Shown in pieces: positions 1 through 7,691 of a stretch of 17,220 nucleotides of DNA; within the stretch, counting starts at the first letter, position 1, and each line of letters opens with the position of its first letter. The position numbers and the translations under genes were made by a program. The notes beneath the pieces are model-generated. The model worked only from the letters and a program-made list of their open reading frames with translations, was not told the origin of the DNA and made no database searches. This DNA comes from Anaerolineales bacterium. Lineage in GTDB: Bacteria > Chloroflexota > Anaerolineae > Anaerolineales > Villigracilaceae. The stretch covers positions 1 through 17,220 of the forward strand of contig JAICQC010000043.1 of assembly GCA_025938055.1 (NCBI GenBank). Direction: 5' to 3'.

Positions 1-270
1 AGCGGGGTCTGTGAAAGCTAGTGACACAGCTGTACTCTTAACCAAAAAATCCTTGGGAAGAGCCATTCCGCTATCAGCAAATGCACGACGCGCCAGCGTA
101 TTCTTCACAACATGGAACTCGCCGCCTGCTTCACGGATCTTGGCACGGATGTTATCCAGGTCCTTCATCCTGACACCGGTGTATTCCACAAGGATCACTG
201 CCTGGCTGCTATTCGTCCAATCTGCGTACTGGGCTAGCAGTTCGTCTTTGCGTTCTTTTGATATTGCCAA
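1..270 (-). CDS. rplJ: 50S ribosomal protein L10, N-terminal part (cut by window edge)
   Basis: The first 90 codons of ribosomal protein L10, which forms the base of the ribosomal stalk, binds 23S rRNA next to L11 and carries the L7/L12 dimers. The visible protein begins AISKERKDELLAQYADW after the start and includes VVKNTLARRAFADSGMAL, both typical of the L10 N-terminal RNA-binding domain. I chose a TTG start at position 270 because a strong AAAGGAGGTGA ribosome-binding site ends about ten bases before it and no ATG fits. It lies downstream of rplA behind a structured leader with an attenuator-like hairpin, the usual place for L10(L12)4 autoregulation. The C-terminal half and any rplL lie outside the window. 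The identification is secure; the TTG start is likely. Confidence 0.93.
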   Translation of the reverse strand, partial: MAISKERKDELLAQYADWTNSSQAVILVEYTGVRMKDLDNIRAKIREAGGEFHVVKNTLARRAFADSGMALPKDFLVKSTAVSLAFTDPA

Positions 271-290
271 AGGGTACTCACCTCCTTTCA

Positions 291-478
291 ATTAAAAAGT
301 CTCTGCCACTCGCTGCGCGAGGCAAAGACTTTGAGCAATCCCAAGGAGGGATACGGCTTACGCCGATGTTTGCTTTCGTCTTCACCTGAGCAGGAAATTA
401 AGTGGGGCACGGCAATTAACCGAGCACCACACCCGCCTTCATGGGCGAAGCAACCCTGTGGGTTGGCGAAGTGGCTAT
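291..478 (-). ncRNA. Ribosomal protein L10 leader (cis-regulatory RNA)
   Basis: The 225-base gap between rplA and rplJ reads, on the RNA strand, as a structured leader. From 5' to 3' there is an AACCC-ACA-GGGTT hairpin, a CGCC/GGCG hairpin, the block GGTGCTCGGTTAAT, and TTAATTTCCTGCTCAGGTG. The last block closely resembles the conserved TTAATnTCCTGCCGAGGTG core of known L10 leaders. A terminator-like hairpin follows just before the rplJ ribosome-binding site. In known cases the L10-L12 complex binds the kink-turn region of this leader and represses rplJ-rplL. The identification comes from remembered motif similarity; a covariance-model search was not run. The outer boundaries are approximate. 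Confidence 0.8.
294..332 (-). terminator. Attenuator-like intrinsic terminator before rplJ
   Basis: On the minus strand AAAGTCT and AGACTTT (326-332 and 296-302) close a stem that also contains TCGC/GCGA and GCC/GGC pairs, followed by a run of five T. It ends a few bases before the rplJ ribosome-binding site, so it is placed to stop transcripts coming from rplA. It probably works with the upstream L10 leader as a transcription attenuator. The structure is seen in the sequence; its regulated use is inferred. Confidence 0.7.
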
Positions 479-495
479 AGGATTATCGAGTTATT

Positions 496-1215
496 TTACT
501 CGGTTCCCTCAAGTTTGTGTGTATCTGCAGGATTCACTTTAATGCCAGGTCCCATGGTCGTCGAAAGGGTGATGCGTTTAATGTACTCACCCTTCGCGCC
601 AGCCGGTCGGGCTTTATGGACCGCATCCATCAGCGCGGCGAAGTTCTCATAAAGCTGGTTGGCGTCGAACGAGACCTTGCCAACAGACACATGAATATTG
701 GCGGTCTTATCGAGACGGAACTCGACACGGCCCGCTTTCGCTTCTTTGATCGCCCGGGCGATGTTGTCTGCGCCGACGACGGTACCTGCCTTCGGGTTCG
801 GCATCAGACCGCGCGGACCCAGCACACGTCCCAGGCGGCCGACCCTGCCCATCGCGTCGGGTGTGGCAATCGCGACATCAAAATCGAGCATGCCGCCTTC
901 GATCTTTTTCATAGTCTCGTCATCATCCGCCACGAGGTCGGCACCAGCAGCACGCGCCGCGGCGGCACCCTCACCCTGTGCGAAGACCAGAACGCGAACC
1001 GTCTTGCCCAGACCATGCGGCAGAACGACGACATCACGCACCTGCTGGTCCGCCTGACGCGGGTCAAGCGCGGTGCGCATGTGAACTTCCACTGTTGAAT
1101 CGAACTTGGTGATGCTGGTTTCCTTCGCGAGGGCAACTGCCTCGTGCGGGGAATATTCCTTGTTCAGGTCCACCTTAGCCAGAGCGGCTGTATATTTTTT
1201 TCCGTGTTTAGCCAT
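496..1215 (-). CDS. rplA: 50S ribosomal protein L1
   Basis: Ribosomal protein L1, 239 residues, the usual length. It binds the 23S rRNA L1 stalk and moves E-site tRNA out of the ribosome; in many bacteria it also represses its own mRNA. The start [16 protein letters not shown] and the blocks [17 protein letters not shown] and [19 protein letters not shown] are hallmarks. I chose the ATG at 1215 because GGAGGATAAA precedes it directly and the protein then begins like other L1 proteins; a longer open frame extends upstream but lacks homology. It lies 70 bases after rplK and shares its operon. The rplK-rplA gap contains the short palindrome GGCAGCTGCC, whose role is unknown. Confidence 0.97.
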   Translation of the reverse strand: MAKHGKKYTAALAKVDLNKEYSPHEAVALAKETSITKFDSTVEVHMRTALDPRQADQQVRDVVVLPHGLGKTVRVLVFAQGEGAAAARAAGADLVADDDETMKKIEGGMLDFDVAIATPDAMGRVGRLGRVLGPRGLMPNPKAGTVVGADNIARAIKEAKAGRVEFRLDKTANIHVSVGKVSFDANQLYENFAALMDAVHKARPAGAKGEYIKRITLSTTMGPGIKVNPADTHKLEGTE

Positions 1216-1285
1216 TTTATCCTCCGTGGTGCAAGCGGGTCTTGTACTGAACGGCAGCTGCCATTCACCGCAACCCTCCCACAAT

Positions 1286-1711
1286 CTAGTCGACAACCGT
1301 AATGCCCATCGAACGGGCAGTACCTTCAATTTGCTTGATCGCGCCATCGAGATCAATTGCGTTCAGATCCTTCATTTTCTGTTCCGCAATATCTTTCACT
1401 TGCGCACGTGTTACCTTACCGATCTTTTCCTTGTTCGGCACCCCGGAACCCTTCTCAACCTTTGCAGCCTTGCGCAACAGCACAGCCGCCGGAGAAGTCT
1501 TCAACACAAAGGTGAACGAACCATCTGTATAGACCGTGATCTCTGCCGGGAGAACTTCGCCCTGCCGGTTCGATGTGCGGGCATTGTACTCCTTACAGAA
1601 AGCCATGATATTAATACCATGACCAGCCAACGCCGGACCCACCGGGGGCGCCGGGTTGGCTTTTCCAGCTTCAAGCTGGAGACGAACGATTGCCTTAAAC
1701 TTCTTTGCCAT
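1286..1711 (-). CDS. rplK: 50S ribosomal protein L11
   Basis: Ribosomal protein L11, 141 residues, the usual length. It sits on the GTPase-associated centre of 23S rRNA and helps EF-G and EF-Tu act; it is also the partner of thiostrepton and of RelA. The N-terminal domain has [17 protein letters not shown] with the proline-rich thiostrepton-contact segment, and the C-terminal RNA-binding domain has [19 protein letters not shown] and the terminal [10 protein letters not shown]. The ATG at 1711 follows AAAGGAG with good spacing. One of two matched hairpins (1735-1752) lies in its 5' untranslated region, about ten bases before the ribosome-binding site. It is followed by rplA. Confidence 0.97.
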   Translation of the reverse strand: MAKKFKAIVRLQLEAGKANPAPPVGPALAGHGINIMAFCKEYNARTSNRQGEVLPAEITVYTDGSFTFVLKTSPAAVLLRKAAKVEKGSGVPNKEKIGKVTRAQVKDIAEQKMKDLNAIDLDGAIKQIEGTARSMGITVVD

Positions 1712-1734
1712 TTTTACTCCTTTGTGGTTTTGGC

Positions 1735-1752
1735 GTGACGCTGTAGCGTCAC
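1735..1752. repeat. Foldback hairpin, copy 1 (rplK leader)
   Basis: GTGACGCT-GT-AGCGTCAC forms a perfect 8-bp stem with a two-base loop. It lies within the presumed nusG-rplK transcript shortly before the rplK ribosome-binding site. The same stem recurs at 1844-1861 with a different loop. It may be a REP-like repeat or an RNA processing or pausing signal. Confidence 0.6.
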
Positions 1753-1843
1753 TCCCACGATATCAAGTTACGGATCTGGATTAACGCTTCGCGCAAGCCG
1801 CAACCTGTTACTGTTTAATTGATGCTCCTTCGTCCTGAGCGAT

Positions 1844-1861
1844 GTGACGCTTCAGCGTCAC
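1844..1861. repeat. Foldback hairpin, copy 2 (just after nusG)
   Basis: GTGACGCT-TC-AGCGTCAC repeats the 8-bp stem of the hairpin at 1735-1752. It starts 13 bases after the nusG stop. Outer arms CCTTCG and CGAAGG flank it, so a longer imperfect palindrome spans about 1828-1872. There is no T run, so it is a poor intrinsic terminator. It could be a REP-like element or mark an mRNA 3' end. Confidence 0.6.
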
Positions 1862-1873
1862 GTAGCCGAAGGA

Positions 1874-2671
1874 TTATGCTTTTTCGACCTGCAGGAAGTC
1901 GAGCTCGACAGGTGTTTCACGCCCGAAGAACGAAACCATCACACGGACCTTCGTACGCTCCATGTCAATCTCGGAGACAACGCCGCGGAAGTCATTGAAC
2001 GGACCGTCGACAATCCGCACGCGTTCCCCGACTTTGAAGGTAACCTTGACGGTTGGCGCTTCGGCTTCCATGCGCTTGACGATCTGCGCGACCTCTTCCT
2101 GGCGCAGAGGCGTGGGGTTGTTACCCATGCCCACAAAACCGGTCACGCCAGGTGTATTACGCACCACATACCAGGACTCTTCCGTCAATGCCATATTCAC
2201 CAGCACGTAGCCGGGGAAGATATGGCGTTCCACAGTGCGGCGCTTGCCATCCTTGACTTCGATCTCTTCCTGGGTGGGGATGACAACATCGAAAATCTTG
2301 TCTTTCATACCCATGGTCTCGATACGCTGCTCGAGGTTGTGACGCACTTTATTCTCGTAGCCTGAATAACAATGGATCACATACCATGCCGGACCTTCTG
2401 TTGGTTCGGGTGCGGGCAGCGCATCGGACGAGGAGACAGGCAGGCTCTCGAGAGCAGGAACGTCAACTTCATCTGATTCTTCCACCGGGGTGGCATCATC
2501 AGACGGTGAAATTGTTTCATCAGTAGGAGCCTCTACAGATTCGGCATCACTTGAGGGCGTGTCCGCTTCCGAATTAGATAGTAAAGATTCGTCCTCAGAA
2601 TCCTGCGACTCCTCGATTTCATCCTCTATTGATTCACGTCCAAACTGATCTTGCGGTTCCTGCACAGACAT
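1874..2671 (-). CDS. nusG: Transcription termination/antitermination protein NusG, with acidic N-terminal extension
   Basis: NusG, 265 residues. It binds the clamp of RNA polymerase, raises processivity and links transcription to ribosomes or Rho. The NGN domain starts near residue 96 (AWYVIHCYSGYENKVRHNL) and includes RHIFPGYVLVNM and NTPGVTGFVG. The C-terminal KOW domain has FKVGERVRIVDGPFNDFRG. Typical NusG is about 175-185 residues; here about 92 residues rich in Asp, Glu, Ser and Pro precede the NGN domain, with almost no Lys or Arg, so this tail is probably disordered. The ATG at 2671 lies 18 bases after the secE stop, with a GAGG element somewhat far upstream. A later start would discard the acidic tail, but no ribosome-binding site there is better. 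The secE-nusG-rplK-rplA order is the classical one. Confidence 0.96.
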   Translation of the reverse strand: MSVQEPQDQFGRESIEDEIEESQDSEDESLLSNSEADTPSSDAESVEAPTDETISPSDDATPVEESDEVDVPALESLPVSSSDALPAPEPTEGPAWYVIHCYSGYENKVRHNLEQRIETMGMKDKIFDVVIPTQEEIEVKDGKRRTVERHIFPGYVLVNMALTEESWYVVRNTPGVTGFVGMGNNPTPLRQEEVAQIVKRMEAEAPTVKVTFKVGERVRIVDGPFNDFRGVVSEIDMERTKVRVMVSFFGRETPVELDFLQVEKA

Positions 2672-2689
2672 AAGATTCTCAAATTCCTC

Positions 2690-2905
2690 TTACGAAAAGC
2701 CCAGTATCAAATTCAACAGGGCTCGAGCACCAGCATCGGTCACACCAAGGATGAGTCCCATAATAACCATCACCAGCAAAACCAGCCCGGTCAACTGCCG
2801 CGCCTCGGGCCAGGTCGGCCAGGACACTTTCCGAAGCTCACCGGTCGTCTCCCGGAAGAATGACTGGATTGGATTGGACTTCCTGCTTCTATCTCTGTCA
2901 GCCAC
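2690..2905 (-). CDS. secE: Preprotein translocase subunit SecE
   Basis: SecE, 71 residues, the short single-span form that clamps SecY in the SecYEG channel of the cytoplasmic membrane. An amphipathic segment with FFRETTGELRKVSWPTWPEA is the conserved SecE signature, and one hydrophobic helix follows (LTGLVLLVMVIMGLILGV, about residues 39-56). The start is GTG at 2905, chosen because AAGGAG lies seven bases upstream and the protein then has normal length. It follows tRNA-Trp and a terminator-like hairpin, and lies 18 bases before nusG, with which it is probably co-transcribed. Confidence 0.95.
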   Translation of the reverse strand: MADRDRSRKSNPIQSFFRETTGELRKVSWPTWPEARQLTGLVLLVMVIMGLILGVTDAGARALLNLILGFS

Positions 2906-2934
2906 GATGACTCCTTCGTGTTTCTTACGGCTAA

Positions 2935-2960
2935 AACGCCGCCCTCAAGACAGCGGCGTT
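2935..2960 (-). terminator. Terminator-like hairpin between tRNA-Trp and secE
   Basis: AACGCCGC and GCGGCGTT pair perfectly over 8 bp around a 10-base loop, and the minus strand continues with TTAG so that four T follow the GC-rich core. It lies 12 bases after the tRNA-Trp 3' end and 30 before the secE start. It may end the tuf-rpmG-tRNA transcript, act as a partial terminator, or help tRNA 3' processing. The T run is short, so full termination is uncertain. Confidence 0.6.
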
Positions 2961-2972
2961 GCCATCATTGTA

Positions 2973-3045
2973 CAGGCCAGGCAGGACTTGAACCCACAAC
3001 CGCTCGTTTTGGAGACGAGAGCTCTACCAATTGAGCTACTGGCCT
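2973..3045 (-). tRNA. trnW: tRNA-Trp (anticodon CCA)
   Basis: A 73-nt cloverleaf read on the minus strand. The acceptor stem is AGGCCAG/CTGGCCT with discriminator G. The D arm contains AGCTCAATTGGTAGAGCT, the anticodon stem is CTCGT/ACGAG around loop CTCCAAA with anticodon CCA, and the T arm contains GGTTCAAGTCC. CCA is not encoded. Placement between rpmG and secE is common in bacteria. Confidence 0.96.
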
Positions 3046-3075
3046 TTATGAGATGGGGATGAACCCCACCTCTAC

Positions 3076-3246
3076 TTACTTCGTTTCACGGTGCGTTGTA
3101 TGCTTTCTACAACGCGGACAAAACTTGCTGAACTCAAGACGGTTCGGGTCGTTTCGTCGATTCTTTTCGGTCGTGTAATTTCGCTCTTTACAGTCACTGC
3201 ACTGAAGTGTAATGACCGGGCGAACATCTTTCTTCTTGGATGCCAT
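3076..3246 (-). CDS. rpmG: 50S ribosomal protein L33, zinc-ribbon type
   Basis: Ribosomal protein L33, 56 residues, of the large subunit near the E site. The protein begins [16 protein letters not shown] and carries two Cys pairs, QCSDCK and CPRC, so it is the zinc-binding (C+) form. The segment [20 protein letters not shown] is the family signature. The ATG at 3246 is the only sensible start; the upstream Shine-Dalgarno match is weak, and the gap to tuf is 24 bases, so translation may be coupled to tuf. tRNA-Trp follows 30 bases after its stop. It was found by reading the minus strand directly; the different long frame over the same bases is not a gene. Confidence 0.95.
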   Translation of the reverse strand: MASKKKDVRPVITLQCSDCKERNYTTEKNRRNDPNRLEFSKFCPRCRKHTTHRETK

Positions 3247-3270
3247 TCTAACGTACCAACTTTCTTTCTC

Positions 3271-4470
<1,200 letters not shown>

Positions 4471-4504
4471 TGAAGAATCTCCTTCTAATAAATGAAAGCG
4501 TTAG

Positions 4505-6571
4505 TTATTTTAAGATTTCCTGCGCCACAGACTGCGAAACTGGCGCATAGTGATCAAATTCCATGCTGGAAACGCCGCGTCCCTGTGTGGCTGAACGCAA
4601 ATCAGTAGCATAGCCAAACATTTCACCCAACGGAACGTGAGCACGGACGGCTTGAGCATTACCCGGGCGCACTTCCAAGCCTTGAATGCTTCCACGGCGG
4701 CTGTTCAATTGACCGATGACATCACCAAGATATTCATCTGGGACAACAACTTCAACTTTCATGATCGGCTCAAGCAGAACAGGTGAACCTCTCTGGACAC
4801 CTTCCTTGAACGCCATGGAGCCAGCCATCTTGAAAGCCATTTCACTCGAGTCCACCTCATGGAATGAACCATCGAACAACGTGATCTTCATATCTACAAC
4901 TGGATATCCAGCCAGTACGCCGCTATCAGCTGCTTCAAAAACGCCTTTTTGCACAGCGGGGATAAATTCCTTCGGGATCGCGCCACCAACGATCTTGTTT
5001 TCAAAAATAATTCCACTGCCGCGATCACCCGGTTCGAGCGAAATTACAACATGACCATATTGACCATGCCCGCCCGACTGCTTGGCATACTTGAAATCCA
5101 CTTTCGGGACAGCACGAGTAATGGATTCTCGGTAGGCGACCCGTGGCTTGCCAATGTTCGCCTGGACGCGGAACTCACGCAGCATACGATCCACGAGGAT
5201 GTCGAGATGAAGCTCTCCCATCCCCGAAATGATCGTCTGACCAGTGTTCTCATCGGAGCGGACGCGGAAGGTGGGGTCCTCCTCTGACAGTTTGCGCAGA
5301 GCCTCACCCATCTTTTCCTGATCGCCGCTGCTTTTCGGTTCGATCGCAATGGAAATGACCGGCTCGGGAAACGAAATGCTTTCGAGAATAATTTTCTTCG
5401 TATCACAGAGTGTATCGCCGGTGAAGGTCTCCTTCAGACCCAGGACCGCGCCGATATCACCTGCTCGCACTTCCGTAATATCCTCACGTCGGTCAGCATG
5501 CATTCGGATCAGGCGGCCGATGCGCTCGCGCCTGCCCTTGCTGGTATTGGTTACCATCTGACCCTGAGAAAGCACACCGGAGTACACACGGAAGTATGCC
5601 AGACGCCCCACATAGGGATCTGTTACGATCTTGAAGACCAGCGCGCTCAACGGTGCGCCATCTTCCGAGGGAAGCTCAATGGGCTCCTCGCGATCGATAT
5701 CTGTTCCTATGACCGGTGGAACATCCGCAGGGGAGGGCAGATAATCAACCACCGCGTCCAGCAGGACCTGAACACCTTTATTCTTTAAGGATGAACCACA
5801 AAAAACCGGCGCTGCCTGATTGGCGATGACACCTTTTCTCAGAGCAGCCTTTAATTCCTCAACGGTGATGTCCTGACCTTCCAGGTACTTGAATGTAAGA
5901 TCATCGTCAAGCTCGGCAATTCTCTCCACCATATACGCACGCGCTTCCTGTACCTGGGCCTTTAATTCCTCTGGAACATCAACGATCTTAGGTTCTTTCC
6001 CTAGGTCGTCGCCCCAGACGATAGCTTTTTCTTCTAAGAGATCGACAATTCCACGGAACGTTGCCTCAAAACCGATGGGAAGCTGCATCGGAATGGGGTT
6101 AGCGCCGAGACGTTCCTTGATGGTCTCAATCGTCCGCTCGTACGAGGCGCCAACACGATCCATCTTGTTGACAAAACAGATGCGCGGGACGCCATAGCGA
6201 TCTGCCTGACGCCAGACCGTCTCACTTTGCGGCTCCACACCCTGAACGGCATCGAACACAACAACGCCCCCATCCAAAACACGCAGGGAGCGCTGAACTT
6301 CGGCTGTAAAATCGATATGCCCCGGAGTATCAATTAAGTTGAATTGATACCCTTTCCACTCCGCAGATACGGCAGCAGAAACGATCGTAATACCACGCTC
6401 TCGTTCCTGAACCATCCAATCGGTAACCGTAGTTCCCTCATCCACAGAACCGATGCGATGAGTCTTGCCCGTGTAAAACATGATCCGCTCGGTAGTTGTT
6501 GTCTTACCGGCGTCAATGTGGGCAATAATTCCAATATTTCTGTACTTCTCGAGCGGATACTCACGGGCCAT
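4505..6571 (-). CDS. fusA: Translation elongation factor G
   Basis: EF-G, 688 residues, the usual length. It drives GTP-dependent translocation and, with ribosome recycling factor, splits ribosomes. G1 is AHIDAGKT (17-24), switch I has QERERGITI (55-63), G3 is DTPGH (81-85), and NKMDR gives G4. Domains II-V are all present; visible blocks include [43 protein letters not shown] and LAEMFG-like [12 protein letters not shown] near the C-terminus. Switch I reads EGTTVTDWM where many EF-G proteins have GAATMDWM, a modest variation. The ATG at 6571 follows AGAGG. It is in the classical rpsL-rpsG-fusA-tuf order, 34 bases after rpsG. Confidence 0.98.
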   Translation of the reverse strand: MAREYPLEKYRNIGIIAHIDAGKTTTTERIMFYTGKTHRIGSVDEGTTVTDWMVQERERGITIVSAAVSAEWKGYQFNLIDTPGHIDFTAEVQRSLRVLDGGVVVFDAVQGVEPQSETVWRQADRYGVPRICFVNKMDRVGASYERTIETIKERLGANPIPMQLPIGFEATFRGIVDLLEEKAIVWGDDLGKEPKIVDVPEELKAQVQEARAYMVERIAELDDDLTFKYLEGQDITVEELKAALRKGVIANQAAPVFCGSSLKNKGVQVLLDAVVDYLPSPADVPPVIGTDIDREEPIELPSEDGAPLSALVFKIVTDPYVGRLAYFRVYSGVLSQGQMVTNTSKGRRERIGRLIRMHADRREDITEVRAGDIGAVLGLKETFTGDTLCDTKKIILESISFPEPVISIAIEPKSSGDQEKMGEALRKLSEEDPTFRVRSDENTGQTIISGMGELHLDILVDRMLREFRVQANIGKPRVAYRESITRAVPKVDFKYAKQSGGHGQYGHVVISLEPGDRGSGIIFENKIVGGAIPKEFIPAVQKGVFEAADSGVLAGYPVVDMKITLFDGSFHEVDSSEMAFKMAGSMAFKEGVQRGSPVLLEPIMKVEVVVPDEYLGDVIGQLNSRRGSIQGLEVRPGNAQAVRAHVPLGEMFGYATDLRSATQGRGVSSMEFDHYAPVSQSVAQEILK

Positions 6572-6605
6572 TCGTTAATCTACCTCTACTATTCCTCTAA
6601 ATCGC

Positions 6606-7073
6606 CTACACACGGTAATGCGAGAAGGCGCGGTTTGCTTCTGCCATTTTATGGGTTTCGTCACGCTTGCGGATTGCGGTACCGGTTTCATTAAAAGCAT
6701 CAATCAATTCGCCGGCAAGCTTGTCCGGAAAGGATTTCCCCGAACGATCACGAGCCGCAGACAAAATCCAGCGGATCGCCAGTGTCATGCGGCGGTCCGA
6801 CGAAACTTCCATAGGTACCTGATAGGTCGCGCCACCCACGCGGCGCGGGCGGACTTCCATAACCGGGGAGACATTCTTAAGGGCAGTCTCAAAAACCTCG
6901 ATTGGGCTTTTCTGAGTGCGCTGCTGAATCAATTCCATAGCATCATAAACGAGACCGGTGGCAACGCTTTTCTTGCCGCGCTTCAAGACGTGCTGGACCA
7001 TGGTCTGAACCTGCACACTGTTATAACGGATATCAGGGAGGATTTCCCGTTGTTCGGGTTTTGCTCTACGCAT
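6606..7073 (-). CDS. rpsG: 30S ribosomal protein S7
   Basis: Ribosomal protein S7, 155 residues, normal length. It nucleates assembly of the 30S head and touches the E-site tRNA and the mRNA exit channel. Family blocks are MRRAKPEQREILPDIRYNS at the start, VMEVRPRRVGGATYQVPMEV in the middle, and RKRDETHKMAEANRAFSHYR at the end. The ATG at 7073 follows GGAG with nine bases between. It starts 18 bases after the rpsL stop and precedes fusA. In E. coli S7 represses the str operon; nothing here shows whether that holds. Confidence 0.98.
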   Translation of the reverse strand: MRRAKPEQREILPDIRYNSVQVQTMVQHVLKRGKKSVATGLVYDAMELIQQRTQKSPIEVFETALKNVSPVMEVRPRRVGGATYQVPMEVSSDRRMTLAIRWILSAARDRSGKSFPDKLAGELIDAFNETGTAIRKRDETHKMAEANRAFSHYRV

Positions 7074-7091
7074 AATTAACTACTCCATCAA

Positions 7092-7508
7092 CTACTTGGG
7101 GCGCTTCGCGCCGTACTTCGAGCGGCCCTGTTTCCGATTTGCGACACCGGCAGTATCCAGGGAACCGCGCACAATGTGATAACGCACACCCGGCAGGTCT
7201 TTCACACGGCCGCCACGTACCAACACCACAGAGTGTTCCTGCAACTGATGCCCTTCGCCCGGAATGTACGCGGTCACTTCGATGCCGTTCGATAAACGGA
7301 CACGGGCGATCTTCCGCAGCGCCGAATTCGGTTTCTTCGGGGTCATGGTACGCACGATGGTACAAACGCCGCGCTTTTGCGGTGCACCTCTTTCCTGGCG
7401 CACACGACGCTGTTTGTACGAGTTCAATGTGTACTGCAGAGCAGGAGCCTTGCTTTTAACTCGCTTATTCTTGCGGCCCTTACGGACCATTTGATTGATT
7501 GTCGGCAC
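7092..7508 (-). CDS. rpsL: 30S ribosomal protein S12
   Basis: Ribosomal protein S12, 138 residues, at the decoding centre. The start is GTG at 7508, because CCGGAGGC lies six bases upstream and the protein then begins [12 protein letters not shown], matching the universal S12 N-terminus; an in-frame extension upstream lacks homology. [11 protein letters not shown] holds the Lys matching E. coli Lys43, and [15 protein letters not shown] holds Lys88 and the Asp that is methylthiolated in some bacteria. The residues typical of streptomycin sensitivity are therefore intact. The C-terminal tail [15 protein letters not shown] is the common longer form. It is the first gene after the promoter candidate at 7661-7689. 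Confidence 0.97.
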   Translation of the reverse strand: MPTINQMVRKGRKNKRVKSKAPALQYTLNSYKQRRVRQERGAPQKRGVCTIVRTMTPKKPNSALRKIARVRLSNGIEVTAYIPGEGHQLQEHSVVLVRGGRVKDLPGVRYHIVRGSLDTAGVANRKQGRSKYGAKRPK

Positions 7509-7561
7509 GATTCGCCTCCGGTTACTACTTTCTTTACAATGATTTGACAATACGTTGTCGC

Positions 7562-7596
7562 AAGAAATAAGGCCATCAAAATTACACTGATGGCCT
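7562..7596 (-). terminator. Terminator or attenuator between rpoB and rpsL
   Basis: GGCCATCA (7571-7578) pairs with TGATGGCC (7588-7595), extended by one A-T pair, around a 9-base loop. On the minus strand the tract TTATTTCTT follows. It lies downstream of both the rpoB stop and the promoter candidate at 7661-7689, and 54 bases before rpsL. It could limit readthrough from rpoB or attenuate the rpsL-led operon. The T run is interrupted, so its efficiency is uncertain. Confidence 0.65.
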
Positions 7597-7660
7597 CATT
7601 TATAGTGCCATGCCTTGTAGCGGGATTATTGCCGCTTTATCTTTTTGGCAACGGAGAGTG

Positions 7661-7689
7661 ATTTTATCATTCACTCTACGTGCCGTCAA
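7661..7689 (-). promoter_or_regulatory. Sigma-70-type promoter candidate for the rpsL-rpsG-fusA-tuf operon
   Basis: On the minus strand TTGACG (7684-7689) and TAAAAT (7661-7666) are separated by exactly 17 bp, close to the TTGACA/TATAAT consensus. The -35 box starts two bases after the rpoB stop codon. Transcription would begin near 7654 and give a leader of about 145 bases that contains a TTGCC/GGCAA pairing and the hairpin at 7571-7595 before the rpsL GTG. Confidence 0.7.
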
Positions 7690-7691
7690 GA

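Noticed and set aside
1216..1356. N-terminal extension of rplA to 286 residues
   Set aside because: The extension overlaps the end of rplK and lacks L1 homology; the ATG at 1215 has an ideal ribosome-binding site.
1667..1681. Palindrome CCAGCTTCAAGCTGG
   Set aside because: It lies in the conserved L11 coding segment LQLEAGK and is explained by codon choice, despite resembling the REP centre AGCTT.
7509..7550. Longer S12 starting at 7550
   Set aside because: The added residues have no S12 similarity and contain the ribosome-binding site of the GTG at 7508.
7656..7678. AGAGTGA/TCACTCT inverted repeat just after rpoB, considered as the rpoB terminator
   Set aside because: There is no T run after it on the minus strand and its loop is the -10 region of the stronger promoter candidate; it could still be an operator, but nothing supports that.
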